Counted from the first letter of the stretch, positions 26,458 through 35,951 are shown. The stretch is 64,000 bases of DNA from Wolbachia endosymbiont (group A) of Longitarsus flavicornis (GCF_963931955.1 NZ_OZ008337.1:1-64000); one strand, 5' to 3'. The notes: generated by a model from the sequence alone, not told the origin. A program made the numbers and translations.

Positions 26458-27368
26458 TATGTAAAAGAAGTTGTTACTATTTTAGAAATAACATCAGTAG
26501 AAAAACCTAACTTGAGTAAATTATTTGCAACTTTCATTTCCTCTACTTTATCAATCTTCTCTTTGTAAATTTGCTTTCTTTGCAATAAAAATTCTACCCA
26601 TATATTCAGTTTATCTAGTGATTCTTGATTATCAATTTTTCTATATTCTCTTGCCTAACTTAATAATTCATCTTCTGCTTCACCATCTTTGCAATCATTT
26701 TCTTTATATTCCTTTATCAAATCTTCAACATCCACTGATAATTCTCTTGCTATTTCCCATAACCTTTCACTTAAAATCGTAACACTCCCTTGCTCGTAGT
26801 GATGTATCTGTGAGGGTCCTATATTAAGCTTTTTTGCTAATTCTTCTTGCGTATAGCCTCTTCCACTTTTTTATCTCTTGTCCTCTGTTTGGCTCGTATC
26901 TCTCTTTATCAGCATATTCTTCGGTTGATAAGCCTGTTGCTTGATAGATAATCTCAGTATCAAGCCCTGCCTTAACTAGATCCTTTGCAATTTTTATTCT
27001 TGCTGCTTTTATATTACTTTCTTCCTCAGTTCGGATAGATTTGGTTAATGCATAAATTGCTTTGCGTCCTTCTATTCTTTTTATTTTTCTATGAAATTAT
27101 ACATTTCCTGGATCTTAGCTTTGTCAAAACAACTGCTTTCTTTTAGTACTTTTTGCCCAGGAAAGAGATTTCTAACATTAATTGATAACGCCTCTGCTAG
27201 GATTTTTAACTTTTCAGTTGGAATGCCACATGTTCCTTGCTCGTATCTTATCAGTGTATGATAGTTTATGCCTGCCTTGTCTGCTAAGTTTTTCAGAGTA
27301 TATTTTTGTTTTAACCTCCAGCTCCTTACTTTTTGTGCTATCTGGTACCTTATCGAGATGTTTGTCAT
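26458..27368 (-). pseudogene. Double-HTH transcriptional regulator of WO type, broken
   Basis: The first part (27368-27081) is an XRE-type HTH: QKYTLKNLADKAGINYHTLI. The remainder is in at least two other frames: IKRIEGRKAIYALTKSIRTEE and TGLSTEEYADKERYEPNRGQ, then a second HTH (GYTQEELAKKLNIGPSQIHHYE) and a C-terminal LGFSTDVISKIVTTS. WO prophages carry such tandem-HTH regulators near the lysis/regulatory module. Several shifts plus a stop after DELLS mark it as decayed, although the first HTH (95 residues) could still be made. Confidence 0.75.
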
Positions 27369-27409
27369 AAATATTATACAGGTTAACGTAAATCAACTAC
27401 GTTTAATTG

Positions 27410-27438
27410 TTGAATATTTCTTCAGAATTGTGTATAAT
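27410..27438 (+). promoter_or_regulatory. Promoter of the interrupted Rpn gene
   Basis: TTGAAT and TATAAT separated by 17 bp, followed by the same leader as at 9053-9098. It would now drive transcription into the group II intron. Confidence 0.65.
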
Positions 27439-27465
27439 TATTAATGCTTTTTAGGTACCCTTGCT

Positions 27466-27510
27466 ATGGCTCTTTCTAAATTTCTTGACCCCAAAAATGA
27501 TGTCGCCTTT
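27466..27510 (+). pseudogene. 5' exon of a second Rpn nuclease gene
   Basis: Fifteen codons (MALSKFLDPKNDVAF) match the start of the complete Rpn gene at 9109. They are followed directly by the 5' end of a group II intron. The downstream exon is not found after the intron; rearrangement has removed it. Confidence 0.85.
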
Positions 27511-28692
27511 GTGCGACGTGAAAAGTCGCTTATTAAATTGTTTAGCAGGTCACCCTGACTAAACCGAGTGTTTTGCCGCTCGTACCCTACTAGACTGTAC
27601 AAAAGCAGTAATGCTTTGTGCAAAGCGTTTAGGACAATGAACCCGCCTGAAAAGGAGAAGTTCGGTCTGCGAAGAAAGAACAATGCTATAAGTGTCGAGT
27701 TGGCACGGGGGCTAGGGTTAATGGTATGGATAGCGCAAGCAAATGATCCTAAGCATCGTTACGTCGAACAAGCCAAAGACACTGATAGGCTTGAACCAAA
27801 AGGTAAGTAGACTGGTTATCAAACTGAACGCATTTGATACGCAAACATCAAGGTCACCGGTGTAGAGATCAATCCTAACCCGTTGTTGTTTAATAGGTGG
27901 AACACGGAAACCCCATATATCTCTGGGTTGGATATTCAGTAAGGCCGATCGTGAGAAAGGCTTATGGGTATGTGGGATTGGGAGTGTGGAAAAAGTGAAC
28001 GCTCATCTGTAATGGATGTGATACAGGTTTAAACGTTACCTGGCTCGAAAGAGAACTGACGTCCACAATGGTCATCTTGGACAAGATTGTTTGTAAAACT
28101 TTTAAAGAGAGGAAAGCAGATGGTTACAGGTAAAATTGTAAGTGCACCTTTCGGTACTGCCGAGCACTGGAACCAAATTAATTGGTCTCAATGTAAGAAA
28201 AAAACCAGGAAGCTACAAGCTCGTATTGTTCAGGCAACAAAAGATGGGAGATGGAATAAAGTGAAAACTTTACAACATCTTCTCACACGTAGTTTTAGTG
28301 CTAAAGCATTAGCAGTGAAACGCGTAACTTCGAACAAAGGAAAATACACGGCTGGTGTTGATAATCAGTTGTGGCAAAGTCCTTCAGCTAAATCTCAAGG
28401 AATTGCTAGCCTAAAGCGACGTGGATATCGCTCTCAACCTATGAGACGCATTTATCTAATCAAGCCTGAGGGCGGCAAGCGGCCGATTAGTATTCCAACT
28501 ATAAAAGATCGTGCGATACAAGCCTTATACCTTATGGGCTTGGACCCTGTTGCAGAAACAATAGGAGACACTCACTCATATGGATTCAGGGTGCATCGTT
28601 CAGCAGCAGATGCGGTAAGTCAAATTTTCATAACATTGGCAAGACGTGATGCTCCGCAATGGATTTTAGAGGGGGATATTAAGAAGTGTTTC
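27511..28692 (+). mobile_element. Group II intron 1, 5' part with ribozyme and truncated IEP
   Basis: It begins GTGCGACGTGAAAAGTCGC, the conserved GUGYG start. About 600 bp of structured non-coding sequence precede the intron-encoded protein. The 3' domains (V and VI) are missing because the sequence changes within the reverse-transcriptase gene near 28690. Confidence 0.88.
28120..28692 (+). pseudogene. Group II intron reverse transcriptase, N-terminal part
   Basis: The start at 28120 follows AGAGAGGAAAGCAG. The N-terminal RT0 region and the first fingers motifs are present: TAGVDNQLWQSP, YRSQPMRRIYLIKPEGGKRP, IPTIKDRAIQALYLMGLDPV and SYGFRVHRSAADAV. The sequence stops matching at ILEGDIKKCFE, just inside the catalytic palm motif. 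The YxDD motif, maturase and endonuclease domains are absent. Confidence 0.88.
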
Positions 28693-29036
28693 GAACGATC
28701 AATCACCTTAATACCCCCTTCAATAATCAAGCAACTAAAGAAATCACAGTTACAGATCCAACGCATCCACTATTTGGCAGAACTTTTCCCATATCATCTG
28801 TAAGCTCAAAAGCCCATAAGGGTGGCAATGTGTTTGTTACTTATCGTAACTACATCATTCTACGTATTCCGTTTTCTGCTGCTGACTTAGTTAGTAAGCA
28901 AGATTTTATCATCAGCAAGTTAACATTGGCTTCATTATACGAGTTTGTTTCTTTAGCAAAGGAGTATAAATTATGCCATGTAAACCACATCAAGTGTGGC
29001 AGAAAATGCCGCAAAGTTTCAAGTCAGAAATTTTAG
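28686..29036 (+). CDS. DUF5372-like protein of the recombinase element
   Basis: The frame contains VTDPTHPLFGRTFPISSV followed by a β-rich stretch (NVFVTYRNYIILRIPF), matching the DUF5372 pattern seen next to large serine recombinases in other transposon-like elements. The only start candidate, GTG at 28686, lies in the reverse-transcriptase remnant, so the natural start may be elsewhere or supplied by the host gene. Its 3' end overlaps the next small frame. The role is unknown; it may be an accessory to the recombinase. Confidence 0.65.
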   Translation: MFRTINHLNTPFNNQATKEITVTDPTHPLFGRTFPISSVSSKAHKGGNVFVTYRNYIILRIPFSAADLVSKQDFIISKLTLASLYEFVSLAKEYKLCHVNHIKCGRKCRKVSSQKF

Positions 29037-29209
29037 AAAATATATTATTAGAATCCAAAGAGGTTATCCATGAGTACATCAGAACTAATCACAGCACAAC
29101 ACCTAGCACGCGAAGCAATAATTTACATCAGACAATCAACACCTCATCAAGCACTGAGCAATCAAGAAAGCTTGGAGTTACAGTATGCACTGAAACAAAG
29201 AGCAATTGA
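28973..29209 (+). CDS. Small protein overlapping the recombinase start
   Basis: ATG at 28973 follows AAAGGAGTATAAATT, a good ribosome site. The first ~40 residues (MPCKPHQVWQKMPQSFKSEI then helical) look protein-like; the rest overlaps the recombinase gene in another frame and is Ser/Thr-rich. Similar small frames are typical between DUF5372 and recombinase genes, but function is unknown. Confidence 0.45.
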   Translation: MPCKPHQVWQKMPQSFKSEILENILLESKEVIHEYIRTNHSTTPSTRSNNLHQTINTSSSTEQSRKLGVTVCTETKSN

Positions 29210-31124
29210 CCTTGGGTGGAAAGCTGATAGTATTGTAGTCATTGATAGTGATCTAGGTTTGACTGGTGCTAGTGCCGAAAAGCGTGAAGGGTTTAAGGAA
29301 ATTGTCACTAAAGTTACCTTAGCAAAGGTAGGGATTATTCTTTCTTATGATGTAACACGCTTGTCGCGTAATTGTTCAGACTGGTACCCATTACTGGACA
29401 TATGTGGCTATAAACAGTGTTTGATAGCCGATAGAGATGGTATTTATGACCCTGGTACCATTAATGGTCGGCTGCTACTTGGTCTGAAAGGACAACTTGC
29501 TGAAATGGAGTTATCTACTATAAAAGCTAGACTAAATGCTGGACTGCTAAATAAAGCAACTAGAGGCGATTTAGCATTATCTCTTCCAGCTGGCCTTGTT
29601 CGTAATATTGATGGTTCTGTGAATAAGGATCCTAACCTTGAAGTTCAGTCTCGTATTAATCTTATTTTTGAAACTTTTTTGGAAAAACGAACAGCATCAA
29701 AGGTTCTAAGACATTTTAATGATTATCAACTTACCATTCCTAGATATGACAAATTTAAAGAACTGCAGTGGAAAAAGCCAACTGTGGCAGCAATTACTTC
29801 AATACTCAAAAACCCAGCTTATGCTGGAGCATTTGTTTATGGACGTTCCCGTACTACACGCCATAAGCCATCTTCTGTTGACAAAATAACAAAAAAATTA
29901 CCAATGGAGGAATGGAAAGTTTTAATCAAAGATAAATATTCAGCTTATATAGATTGGGAAACTTTTATAAAGATTCAAATGATGCTAAAAGATAATCATG
30001 CAGAATATGATCGCAATAAAACACGTGGTATAGCTATACCAGGTGCAGCATTATTGCATGGAATAATCTATTGTGGAGAATGTGGACACAAAATGTTGGC
30101 ACAGTATAAAGAAGGAAACCGTTATTTATGCAACTATTTACGCCAGCAGTACCTTGTGCCTATATGTCAACTTTTACCAGCTGATATTATTGATAGTGAG
30201 GTAGTTCCCAAATTTTTTGCAGCACTTGGTCAAATTGAGCTTGATGCTTATACTCAGGCGATTAACTCACAATTGCAATCTGAACAAGCAATTAATAAAG
30301 CACATTTACAACAATTAGAGCGTCTAAGGTATCAAGTTAGATTGGCAGAAAGACAATTTAATCAAGTAGACCCTGACAATCGTCTTGTAGCTGCAGAACT
30401 TGAAAGACGCTGGGAACAAGCATTGAAAGAACTCCAGCAAGCAGAAATTATGTTCGAACGTCAGCATCCACGTAAACCAACACCTCAATTATCTGAGAAA
30501 TTGAAAACAGTATTTTTAGATGTAGGCAAAAGATTACCTGAGATTTGGCATAAGCCAGTTCTGTCACGTCAACAACGAAAGTCCTTTCTCCGTTGCCTAA
30601 TTGATAAAGTAGTAGCACACAGAATTAAACGCGACTGCTTACAAATACGCATTGTATGGCATGGTGGAGAAACTACTACTTCTAATGTGCCTATTCCAGT
30701 AAGATCTTTTCGTGAATTAACTGCAGCAACAGAAATGGAGCAATCTATAATAAAGCTCAGTAAAGAAGGCAAGACAGATATGGAAATTGCTAAATACTTA
30801 GAAGAACATGGGCATCGCTCTCCCATGAAAAATGTTGTATTAGAAAGCACAGTAAAAACAATTAGATTAAAGAATAACATCTTTCTGAAAAAGTGGCAAT
30901 CACATCCAACTAAAGTGCCTGGTTACTTTACTATTCCACAAATCGCAAAAATCCTTAAAGTTCCCAGCCACTGGCTTTACGATAGAATAAACAATGGTCA
31001 AATTAAAATACGGAAAGATGATAGTATTGGAAAGGGTAAATATCTATTTGAGGATAAACCAGAAACTGTTAAAATGTTTATGGACTTTAAAGATGGTAAG
31101 TTCAACAATCTAAATTTTTTATAG
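29070..31124 (+). CDS. Large serine recombinase of a transposon-like element
   Basis: This 684-residue enzyme has catalytic Ser23 in IIYIRQSTPHQ and the resolvase motifs TRLSRNCSDW and GQLAEMELSTIK. A recombinase domain follows (GLVRNIDGSVNKDP, KNPAYAGAFVYGR). A zinc-ribbon (IIYCGECGHKM, CNYLRQQ) and a coiled coil at about 410-470 come next. The C-terminus has helix-turn-helix segments (KTDMEIAKYLEEHGHRS and FTIPQIAKILKVPSHWLYD). It differs from the WO phage integrase in this window and belongs to the group found with DUF5372. The gene is intact. Confidence 0.9.
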   Translation: MSTSELITAQHLAREAIIYIRQSTPHQALSNQESLELQYALKQRAIDLGWKADSIVVIDSDLGLTGASAEKREGFKEIVTKVTLAKVGIILSYDVTRLSRNCSDWYPLLDICGYKQCLIADRDGIYDPGTINGRLLLGLKGQLAEMELSTIKARLNAGLLNKATRGDLALSLPAGLVRNIDGSVNKDPNLEVQSRINLIFETFLEKRTASKVLRHFNDYQLTIPRYDKFKELQWKKPTVAAITSILKNPAYAGAFVYGRSRTTRHKPSSVDKITKKLPMEEWKVLIKDKYSAYIDWETFIKIQMMLKDNHAEYDRNKTRGIAIPGAALLHGIIYCGECGHKMLAQYKEGNRYLCNYLRQQYLVPICQLLPADIIDSEVVPKFFAALGQIELDAYTQAINSQLQSEQAINKAHLQQLERLRYQVRLAERQFNQVDPDNRLVAAELERRWEQALKELQQAEIMFERQHPRKPTPQLSEKLKTVFLDVGKRLPEIWHKPVLSRQQRKSFLRCLIDKVVAHRIKRDCLQIRIVWHGGETTTSNVPIPVRSFRELTAATEMEQSIIKLSKEGKTDMEIAKYLEEHGHRSPMKNVVLESTVKTIRLKNNIFLKKWQSHPTKVPGYFTIPQIAKILKVPSHWLYDRINNGQIKIRKDDSIGKGKYLFEDKPETVKMFMDFKDGKFNNLNFL

Positions 31125-31141
31125 GAGTATCAATATGTATA

Positions 31142-31785
31142 ATCAAAGCATCCAGAAATATCAGCATCTAATACATATGCTGTTTTCTGTTTTAGCACAT
31201 CAAATATGGCTTCAATTGCATCATGACATGATCTACCAGGTCTAAAACCATAAGTGTTTGGCTCAAGTTTTGCCTCCCATTCTGGTTCTAAAGCCATTTT
31301 TACAAGTGTTTGTTTTGCTCGACAGATATAGTGGGTATACCAAGCGGGCGATGCTCCGATGGCTTACCAGGTCAGACACGTCTTGATGGCTTTGCTTTTC
31401 CTTTTATATCTAAAGAATATGATAGTTGTAATCTTTCTTTTTGATTAAGGTTAGCCTTTCCATCAATACCTGCAGTCTTCTTCCCCCTATTGTCCTGTGT
31501 TACTTTCCTAACAGCGAGTGTTTTTGCACTTGTTGATTTGAGTAATAATCTCTGAAGATTATGCATCTTTTTGATATCATTACATTTAGAAGCTTGGTAA
31601 ATTCGTTTTTGTAGCTTAAATGAAGATTTCTTCAGCTTTCGCCAAGGAATTCCATTCCATTCATACCTAGCTTTTTGCTGGTCCATAACATATTCACTAC
31701 TATTCACCACTTTACCTTCCAAATTAAAGTGTTTACGTCTGCATATCCCAGATATTACTTTGGGCATTAGCTTCTTCTTCCACAT
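31142..31785 (-). pseudogene. Group II intron 2 reverse transcriptase, N-terminal part, decayed
   Basis: The N-terminus (31785-31372) includes WRKLKKSSFKLQKRIYQAS and KKTAGIDGKANLNQKERL. It ends at TGA after PSRRV, with several codons deleted, then PGKPSEHRPLGIPTIS reads on and a shift leads to AKQTLVKMALEPEWEAKLE, NTYGFRPGRSCHDAIEAIF and LDADISGCFD. It therefore has a stop, a deletion and a frameshift, and the catalytic half is missing. Confidence 0.85.
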
Positions 31786-32201
31786 AGCAGCTTGTGGTTG
31801 GCTACCTACTTATATTTTAATGAATATAAGAGCTTTTATGTGGTTACTCCGTTCCATGGCTTCGTTTCACGTTAAACTTAGATTCCTACTATTTGCCGGA
31901 AGCTGGGAACATCAATAACTAAAGTCTTCAATCTTTAGTTCCCCTTTTGCTTCGTACCATTTTGGTCTATGCGTAGTTCAACCTCTTTTCGCATACTATG
32001 CTTTGACGACAATTCAAACATAGGTTCCTCTCGTAATCATATCTAACTCTGTTTGCAGGATGAGGTTTAGTGTTACCTGCTTTTATCTCATGCTTGCATC
32101 CCAAAGGTTGCCACCCTTTAAAATGTGAGATATACATTATCCCCGATGTCTAGGGAAGATGGAATTTAACCATCACAAAACCACGGCTTTCCGGGTCGCA
32201 C
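31142..32201 (-). mobile_element. Group II intron 2, 5' part, opposite orientation
   Basis: On the minus strand the intron begins GTGCGACCCGGAAAGCC at 32201, right after an Rpn exon. Some 400 bp of structured sequence lead to the intron-encoded protein. The 3' half is absent because the sequence meets the serine-recombinase element at 31142. The sequence differs from intron 1, so these are two separate lineages. Confidence 0.85.
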
Positions 32202-32742
32202 TAAAAAAGAAGCACCACCTTTCTACTATACTTTCTAACTGCTCTACTTTATTTTTTGCGAATTTAGGCAACTCAATAAAGACAAACTGAAAATCTTTTA
32301 AGTAATGGCCGTTAGTTTTTATATCACGTATATTGTGAGTAGAAATATAATCAACTTCTTCAGGAAGTAAGTTACAATTTGATATAGCAATAAAGAAAAT
32401 CTTCTGTAAATTGGCGTACCTAATAGATTGCCTTGAATAAGCTTTGGCAGCGTAATATTGAGCACGTTTTTCAAAGCCCTTGTCTCTAGCGAGCTGCATT
32501 TCTGCTATATATCTATTTCCGTGAGAATCCTTGCAGAGAACATCAACAATACTTTGTTTATCAGAGGCAATTTCAGGGTTCATAATGGTGCTGATGAATT
32601 CTATTTCTTGTATAGTATTAACTTCAGTACACCCTAAAATATCGTTCAAAAAATGAATAAGAATATTCTGATTTCTCTCAGTACCAAATATTTTTTTAAA
32701 TGTTAGGTCCAATTTTGGATCGAGAAACTTAGAAAAAGCCAT
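32202..32742 (-). pseudogene. Third Rpn nuclease gene, 5' exon interrupted by intron 2
   Basis: It starts MAFSKFLDPKLDLTFKKIFG, with the IVDVLCKDS and YIAEMQLA active-site region near residues 66-83, and runs about 180 codons to SIVERWCFFF, where intron 2 begins. The leader before ATG resembles the other two Rpn copies (TATAATTATTAATGCTTT) but its -35 spacing is shortened. The C-terminal exon is not in the window. Confidence 0.85.
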
Positions 32743-32850
32743 AAGAAATCCACTTAGAAAGCATTAATAATTATACACACAATTGTTCAATCCTATTTTG
32801 AAGTATTACAACTTTTGACCTAAAAGATAGAGAGAAATCAGAGGGTAAGT

Positions 32851-33636
32851 CTATACAGATCGACCTTTTTGTGGATCTGCGTTTCTGCTTTCTTCAACTT
32901 GTTTTGCAAAAGATGTTTCCTGTTTCTGAAGTGGTTTAGCAATTTCGCGCACAACGGCAGTAACTGCTGTTAAAAATGTTTTTAACAATGCACCTAAAAC
33001 TCCACCAACTGCTTCCCTGCCATGTATATGAGCTTGCTTTTCGTTACCGTCAGCAGTTTCCCCTGCCCTCCTTCTTGGATCCATCCTATGAGCAATCACC
33101 GAAAACAACACTCCCCTGATTGAAGACTTCACTTTTTCCTTTGCTTCGTGGACATCCCCATCTTTTGCTGTTTCATGTCCATGACTTAAGTGTTTAGCGT
33201 TCATTAGCTCCTTTTGTTGCTGGGCAAACATGCCACTTAATACTTCTTCTATCACTTGCTTTCTCCTCTTCTCTCTAACTCTTTTCATAGATTCTGATTT
33301 ATCGCGAGTATGCTTTGTGGTTTCAAGTTCTGCATCAATATCTTCGGACGCAGCCTGACTATATAAAGTCTCTATGAGCCTATCTATACTTCGCTTTATT
33401 TGCATAGTCCTTTCGTAACTATCTAAATTGTCAATTCCTTCGTCGATCTGATTTAGAATATCCTCAAAAACTTTTAAATAGTCTTGAATATATTGTATTA
33501 TGTATTGCTTATCTTCCTCTTTGTGTTGTTTTTCTTGATTTTGCTGATTTTCATTTTCTAAACTTCTCTCTCTTTTATCATCGTTATTTTCTTCAATATT
33601 ATCACCGTCTTCCTCGAAAAGGTCTTCGTCGTTCAT
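32851..33636 (-). CDS. Hypothetical acidic/coiled-coil protein
   Basis: Function not recognised. With the start at 33636 (MNDEDLFEEDGDNIEE) it has 261 residues. The first 60 are strongly acidic, Gln- and Glu-rich and probably disordered; about 60-160 are helical. A moderately hydrophobic stretch (AVGGVLGALLKTFLTAVTAVV, about 212-232) could be a membrane-active helix. It lies downstream of the GTA-like genes in the same orientation, with a 65-bp gap, so it may belong to that cluster. Confidence 0.6.
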   Translation of the reverse strand: MNDEDLFEEDGDNIEENNDDKRERSLENENQQNQEKQHKEEDKQYIIQYIQDYLKVFEDILNQIDEGIDNLDSYERTMQIKRSIDRLIETLYSQAASEDIDAELETTKHTRDKSESMKRVREKRRKQVIEEVLSGMFAQQQKELMNAKHLSHGHETAKDGDVHEAKEKVKSSIRGVLFSVIAHRMDPRRRAGETADGNEKQAHIHGREAVGGVLGALLKTFLTAVTAVVREIAKPLQKQETSFAKQVEESRNADPQKGRSV

Positions 33637-33701
33637 GATTTTTTTTAATTTAGTTAAAATTCTCACCAGTTACTATTGTATATGAAAAAATTAAATTAAC
33701 A

Positions 33702-34097
33702 TTAATGAAAAGCGTTTACAACTTCAGCACTGACTAAAACGACAGTAAAACTGTCAAAAGTAACAGGATCATAATATCTCTCATACAGTTCAACTGAACA
33801 TCGTAATCTGATCTTTTCTTTAGCATTAAAACTAATTTCATAATCATTATTAGAGTTTAGCATAGCAGAATTACGTAATAATTCATCAGCTAATACAGAG
33901 TCTAAAATTCCATTAATTTTTATCGTAATATGTCTGCTTCCAGCAGAGTCCAATACTTTTCTCCAGCCAAAAGAAGAAATATCTCTCACCTCTTCTCTGT
34001 TATTACGCAAAGTAAACCTTAGGTTTCGTATATTATTTAACACAATAAAATTATTGTCATGATCTTTAATTTTTAGCTGTAATTTGCTCATTATCAC
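33702..34097 (-). CDS. TP901-1-like major tail protein, GTA type
   Basis: This 131-residue β-rich protein has the tail-tube pattern of the gene-transfer-agent tail (RLRCSVELYERYYDPVTFDSF and VVLVSAEV near the end, NNREEVRDISSFGWRKVL near the start). It overlaps the upstream DUF3168 gene by 32 bp, in the order known for alphaproteobacterial GTA clusters (gp6, gp8-like, tail tube). An intact frame argues against simple decay. Confidence 0.7.
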   Translation of the reverse strand: MIMSKLQLKIKDHDNNFIVLNNIRNLRFTLRNNREEVRDISSFGWRKVLDSAGSRHITIKINGILDSVLADELLRNSAMLNSNNDYEISFNAKEKIRLRCSVELYERYYDPVTFDSFTVVLVSAEVVNAFH

Positions 34098-34476
34098 CTC
34101 CTTTTATTAAAATATCAAAATTAATTGTTGAATGTAAAATTTCATCGTGCTGACTCATAGCACAATTACTTTCCAAAATAGTTTCATTATCAGAATATTT
34201 AATACTCTTAAGTATCAAGTTAATATGCCTTATAATGGCAAACATACTGTCTATATGATAAGTATATATGTCGCATGAAAATCTTGCCTTTGTAGCAAAA
34301 TTGGACAGCATATGCAGGTTATTATAATTCACTACACGCAATCTCAGGTAAGGAATGGTGACCTGTTTAGGTAAGTAGTCATAAATGTTAGTAACATATT
34401 TCCTTAAATCAGAGTTTGCTTTTAGTGCTTCATAAATGCTACTGTACAACTCGTTTATAGCTTGAATTTTTTTCAT
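34066..34476 (-). CDS. DUF3168 tail-completion-like protein, GTA type
   Basis: I place the start at 34476 (MKKIQAINELYSSIYEALK), because the longer frame runs through a palindromic repeat at 34508-34570. The 136-residue protein matches DUF3168: an N-terminal helix (IYEALKANSDLRKYVTNIYDYLP), VTIPYLRLRVVN, and alternating β strands. In GTAs this protein joins head and tail. Its neighbours support that role. Confidence 0.7.
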   Translation of the reverse strand: MKKIQAINELYSSIYEALKANSDLRKYVTNIYDYLPKQVTIPYLRLRVVNYNNLHMLSNFATKARFSCDIYTYHIDSMFAIIRHINLILKSIKYSDNETILESNCAMSQHDEILHSTINFDILIKGGDNEQITAKN

Positions 34477-34611
34477 AATTAACCCTCGAAAGATATATAG
34501 AAACTCGTCATCCCGCTGCTTGTTAGCGGGATCTATGTTAAGAGATACCGCGAATGAATCGCGGTATGACGTTGGCAAGTCTTATTTACTTTAGCTATAT
34601 TTCATCCTTAT

Positions 34612-35160
34612 CTACAAAACAACCTTTGGTTCGCGAAATGGAGAATATACCTTCTTCACTTCAGATAAATGGCTACTTACCTCCGATTCACGATTTTTGT
34701 AAAGAGCAGAAACATGCCGCATAATACCTAGTTTTATCTGCTCAGGAACATTGTCATAACCAGCTTCGTATACAACATCAACTCTTATTGCATTCAAACA
34801 ATTGAAAAACTCAACGTAGCCCCCTACATCACTAAAATAATACTTAAGTGTACTCTTCTCTTGATTTTTAGACATCATTGCAGTAGCCAATACTATCTTA
34901 CTCACAGGGCCATAGCTTAAATAGATCCTACGAGGTACATAATCTTCATATGAAACTTGCCATGTTTGTTTCACCAGTGACTTTTCCATATGCCATTCAG
35001 CGTAATCAGTTGCCATAAAAATTAGATCTGAAATCAACTTATCATCCTGGTCGTTCTCAATGCGTAAAAAAGATTTAACCTCTTCTAAAGTAACTGGAAA
35101 AGATTCAGGCTTAGATTTACGTTGCACAGATATTCTTGGTGAAGTAGATCTTATTGACAT
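34612..35160 (-). CDS. Phage gp6-like head-tail connector, GTA type
   Basis: The 182-residue protein has the connector pattern: VTLEEVKSFLRIENDQDDKLISDLI, DYAEWHMEKSLVKQTW, and VVYEAGYDNVPEQIKLGIMRHVSALY. It is first in the short GTA-like set. The gap of 135 bp to the next gene includes the palindromic repeat. Capsid and portal genes are not in the window. Confidence 0.8.
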   Translation of the reverse strand: MSIRSTSPRISVQRKSKPESFPVTLEEVKSFLRIENDQDDKLISDLIFMATDYAEWHMEKSLVKQTWQVSYEDYVPRRIYLSYGPVSKIVLATAMMSKNQEKSTLKYYFSDVGGYVEFFNCLNAIRVDVVYEAGYDNVPEQIKLGIMRHVSALYKNRESEVSSHLSEVKKVYSPFREPKVVL

Positions 35161-35296
35161 AATAACCCTCCTTTTTGATATAGCTAGAATAAGTAAGGTT
35201 TACCTCGTGACAGCGTGGGGCAAATCTTACTTACTTTAGCTATGCAGCTTGCATTCAACATTAAATTAAATTGGCGCAGCAACAACTCTGAGTGCT

Positions 35297-35623
35297 TTAT
35301 CGTATGAATATATTGAAAAGAGAACGTATTAAAGCTGTTTCTCCTTTTTTATTGATAAAATTTGAACTTATAGCGTATTCAACTAGGCTGGATTTTAGTA
35401 GATTGACATTTTGAGAATGAATATTATTAAAGGTGGAGTTTAACTCTTTAGCAAGCAGACTGCGAAATTTTTGCACACTGTCATATGCGATATTTTCAAG
35501 TTCATGTGCAAATTTATCTTGAGCTATAGTTGTTATATCTTCAATTTCCTTATTAAACTCCTCTAGCTTTTTTTCGTTATTTTTAAAATTTTTCGTAAAA
35601 GTTTTCATATCAATTAAACTCAA
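35297..35623 (-). CDS. Small hypothetical helical protein
   Basis: Function not recognised. 108 residues (or 103 from the ATG at 35608, MKTFTKNFKNNEKK) are predicted to be almost entirely helical and charged, with no membrane segment. It is upstream of, and co-oriented with, the GTA-like genes, separated by 136 bp. Confidence 0.55.
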   Translation of the reverse strand: MSLIDMKTFTKNFKNNEKKLEEFNKEIEDITTIAQDKFAHELENIAYDSVQKFRSLLAKELNSTFNNIHSQNVNLLKSSLVEYAISSNFINKKGETALIRSLFNIFIR

Positions 35624-35739
35624 CTACTTTTATGATTATAACTGTAATAAAAAAACTACCAAAGTAAAAAATTCACACTACTGTGTAACTTGCAAATACT
35701 TTTACGCGCTAGGGCTATAGGTGTTATCCCAGCTCGTCA

Positions 35740-35890
35740 TGCAAGTAGCCTCCTTTTCCTGTCATCCCGCGCGGAACAATTAACCGTCATACCGCCGCGG
35801 CGCTAGCACGTAGCGGACCGTCATACCGTCACGGTATCTCTAGATCCCGCTGCGGGATGACGATTGCCAGGGTGTCATGCAAGTAGCTGA
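35740..35890. repeat. Wolbachia short palindromic repeats
   Basis: Several hairpins are packed here, such as CGTCATACCGCCGCGGCG and ATCCCGCTGCGGGATGACG. Related units occur at 34508-34570, 38050-38105 and 40862-40920 and, in coding sequence, at 42524-42607. No gene lies between 35624 and 35951. Confidence 0.75.
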
Positions 35891-35951
35891 CACATAACTG
35901 TACGAACATTACCTCCTGGGACAATGTTCGTGCAGCTGTGGGTGCTAAGTT

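Larger units (their letters stand above)
28690..31141 (+). mobile_element. Serine-recombinase mobile element between two intron RT halves
   Basis: The element carries a DUF5372 gene, a small overlapping frame and a 684-residue serine recombinase. It is about 2.45 kb. Both flanks are reverse-transcriptase genes cut at the same codons (DIKKCFE on the left, DISGCFD on the right in reverse orientation), so its borders can be placed within a few bases. No target duplication is obvious. Confidence 0.75.

Noticed and set aside
34476..34578. 34-residue extension of the DUF3168 protein
   Set aside because: It translates a palindromic repeat and lacks family similarity; ATG at 34476 fits the family.
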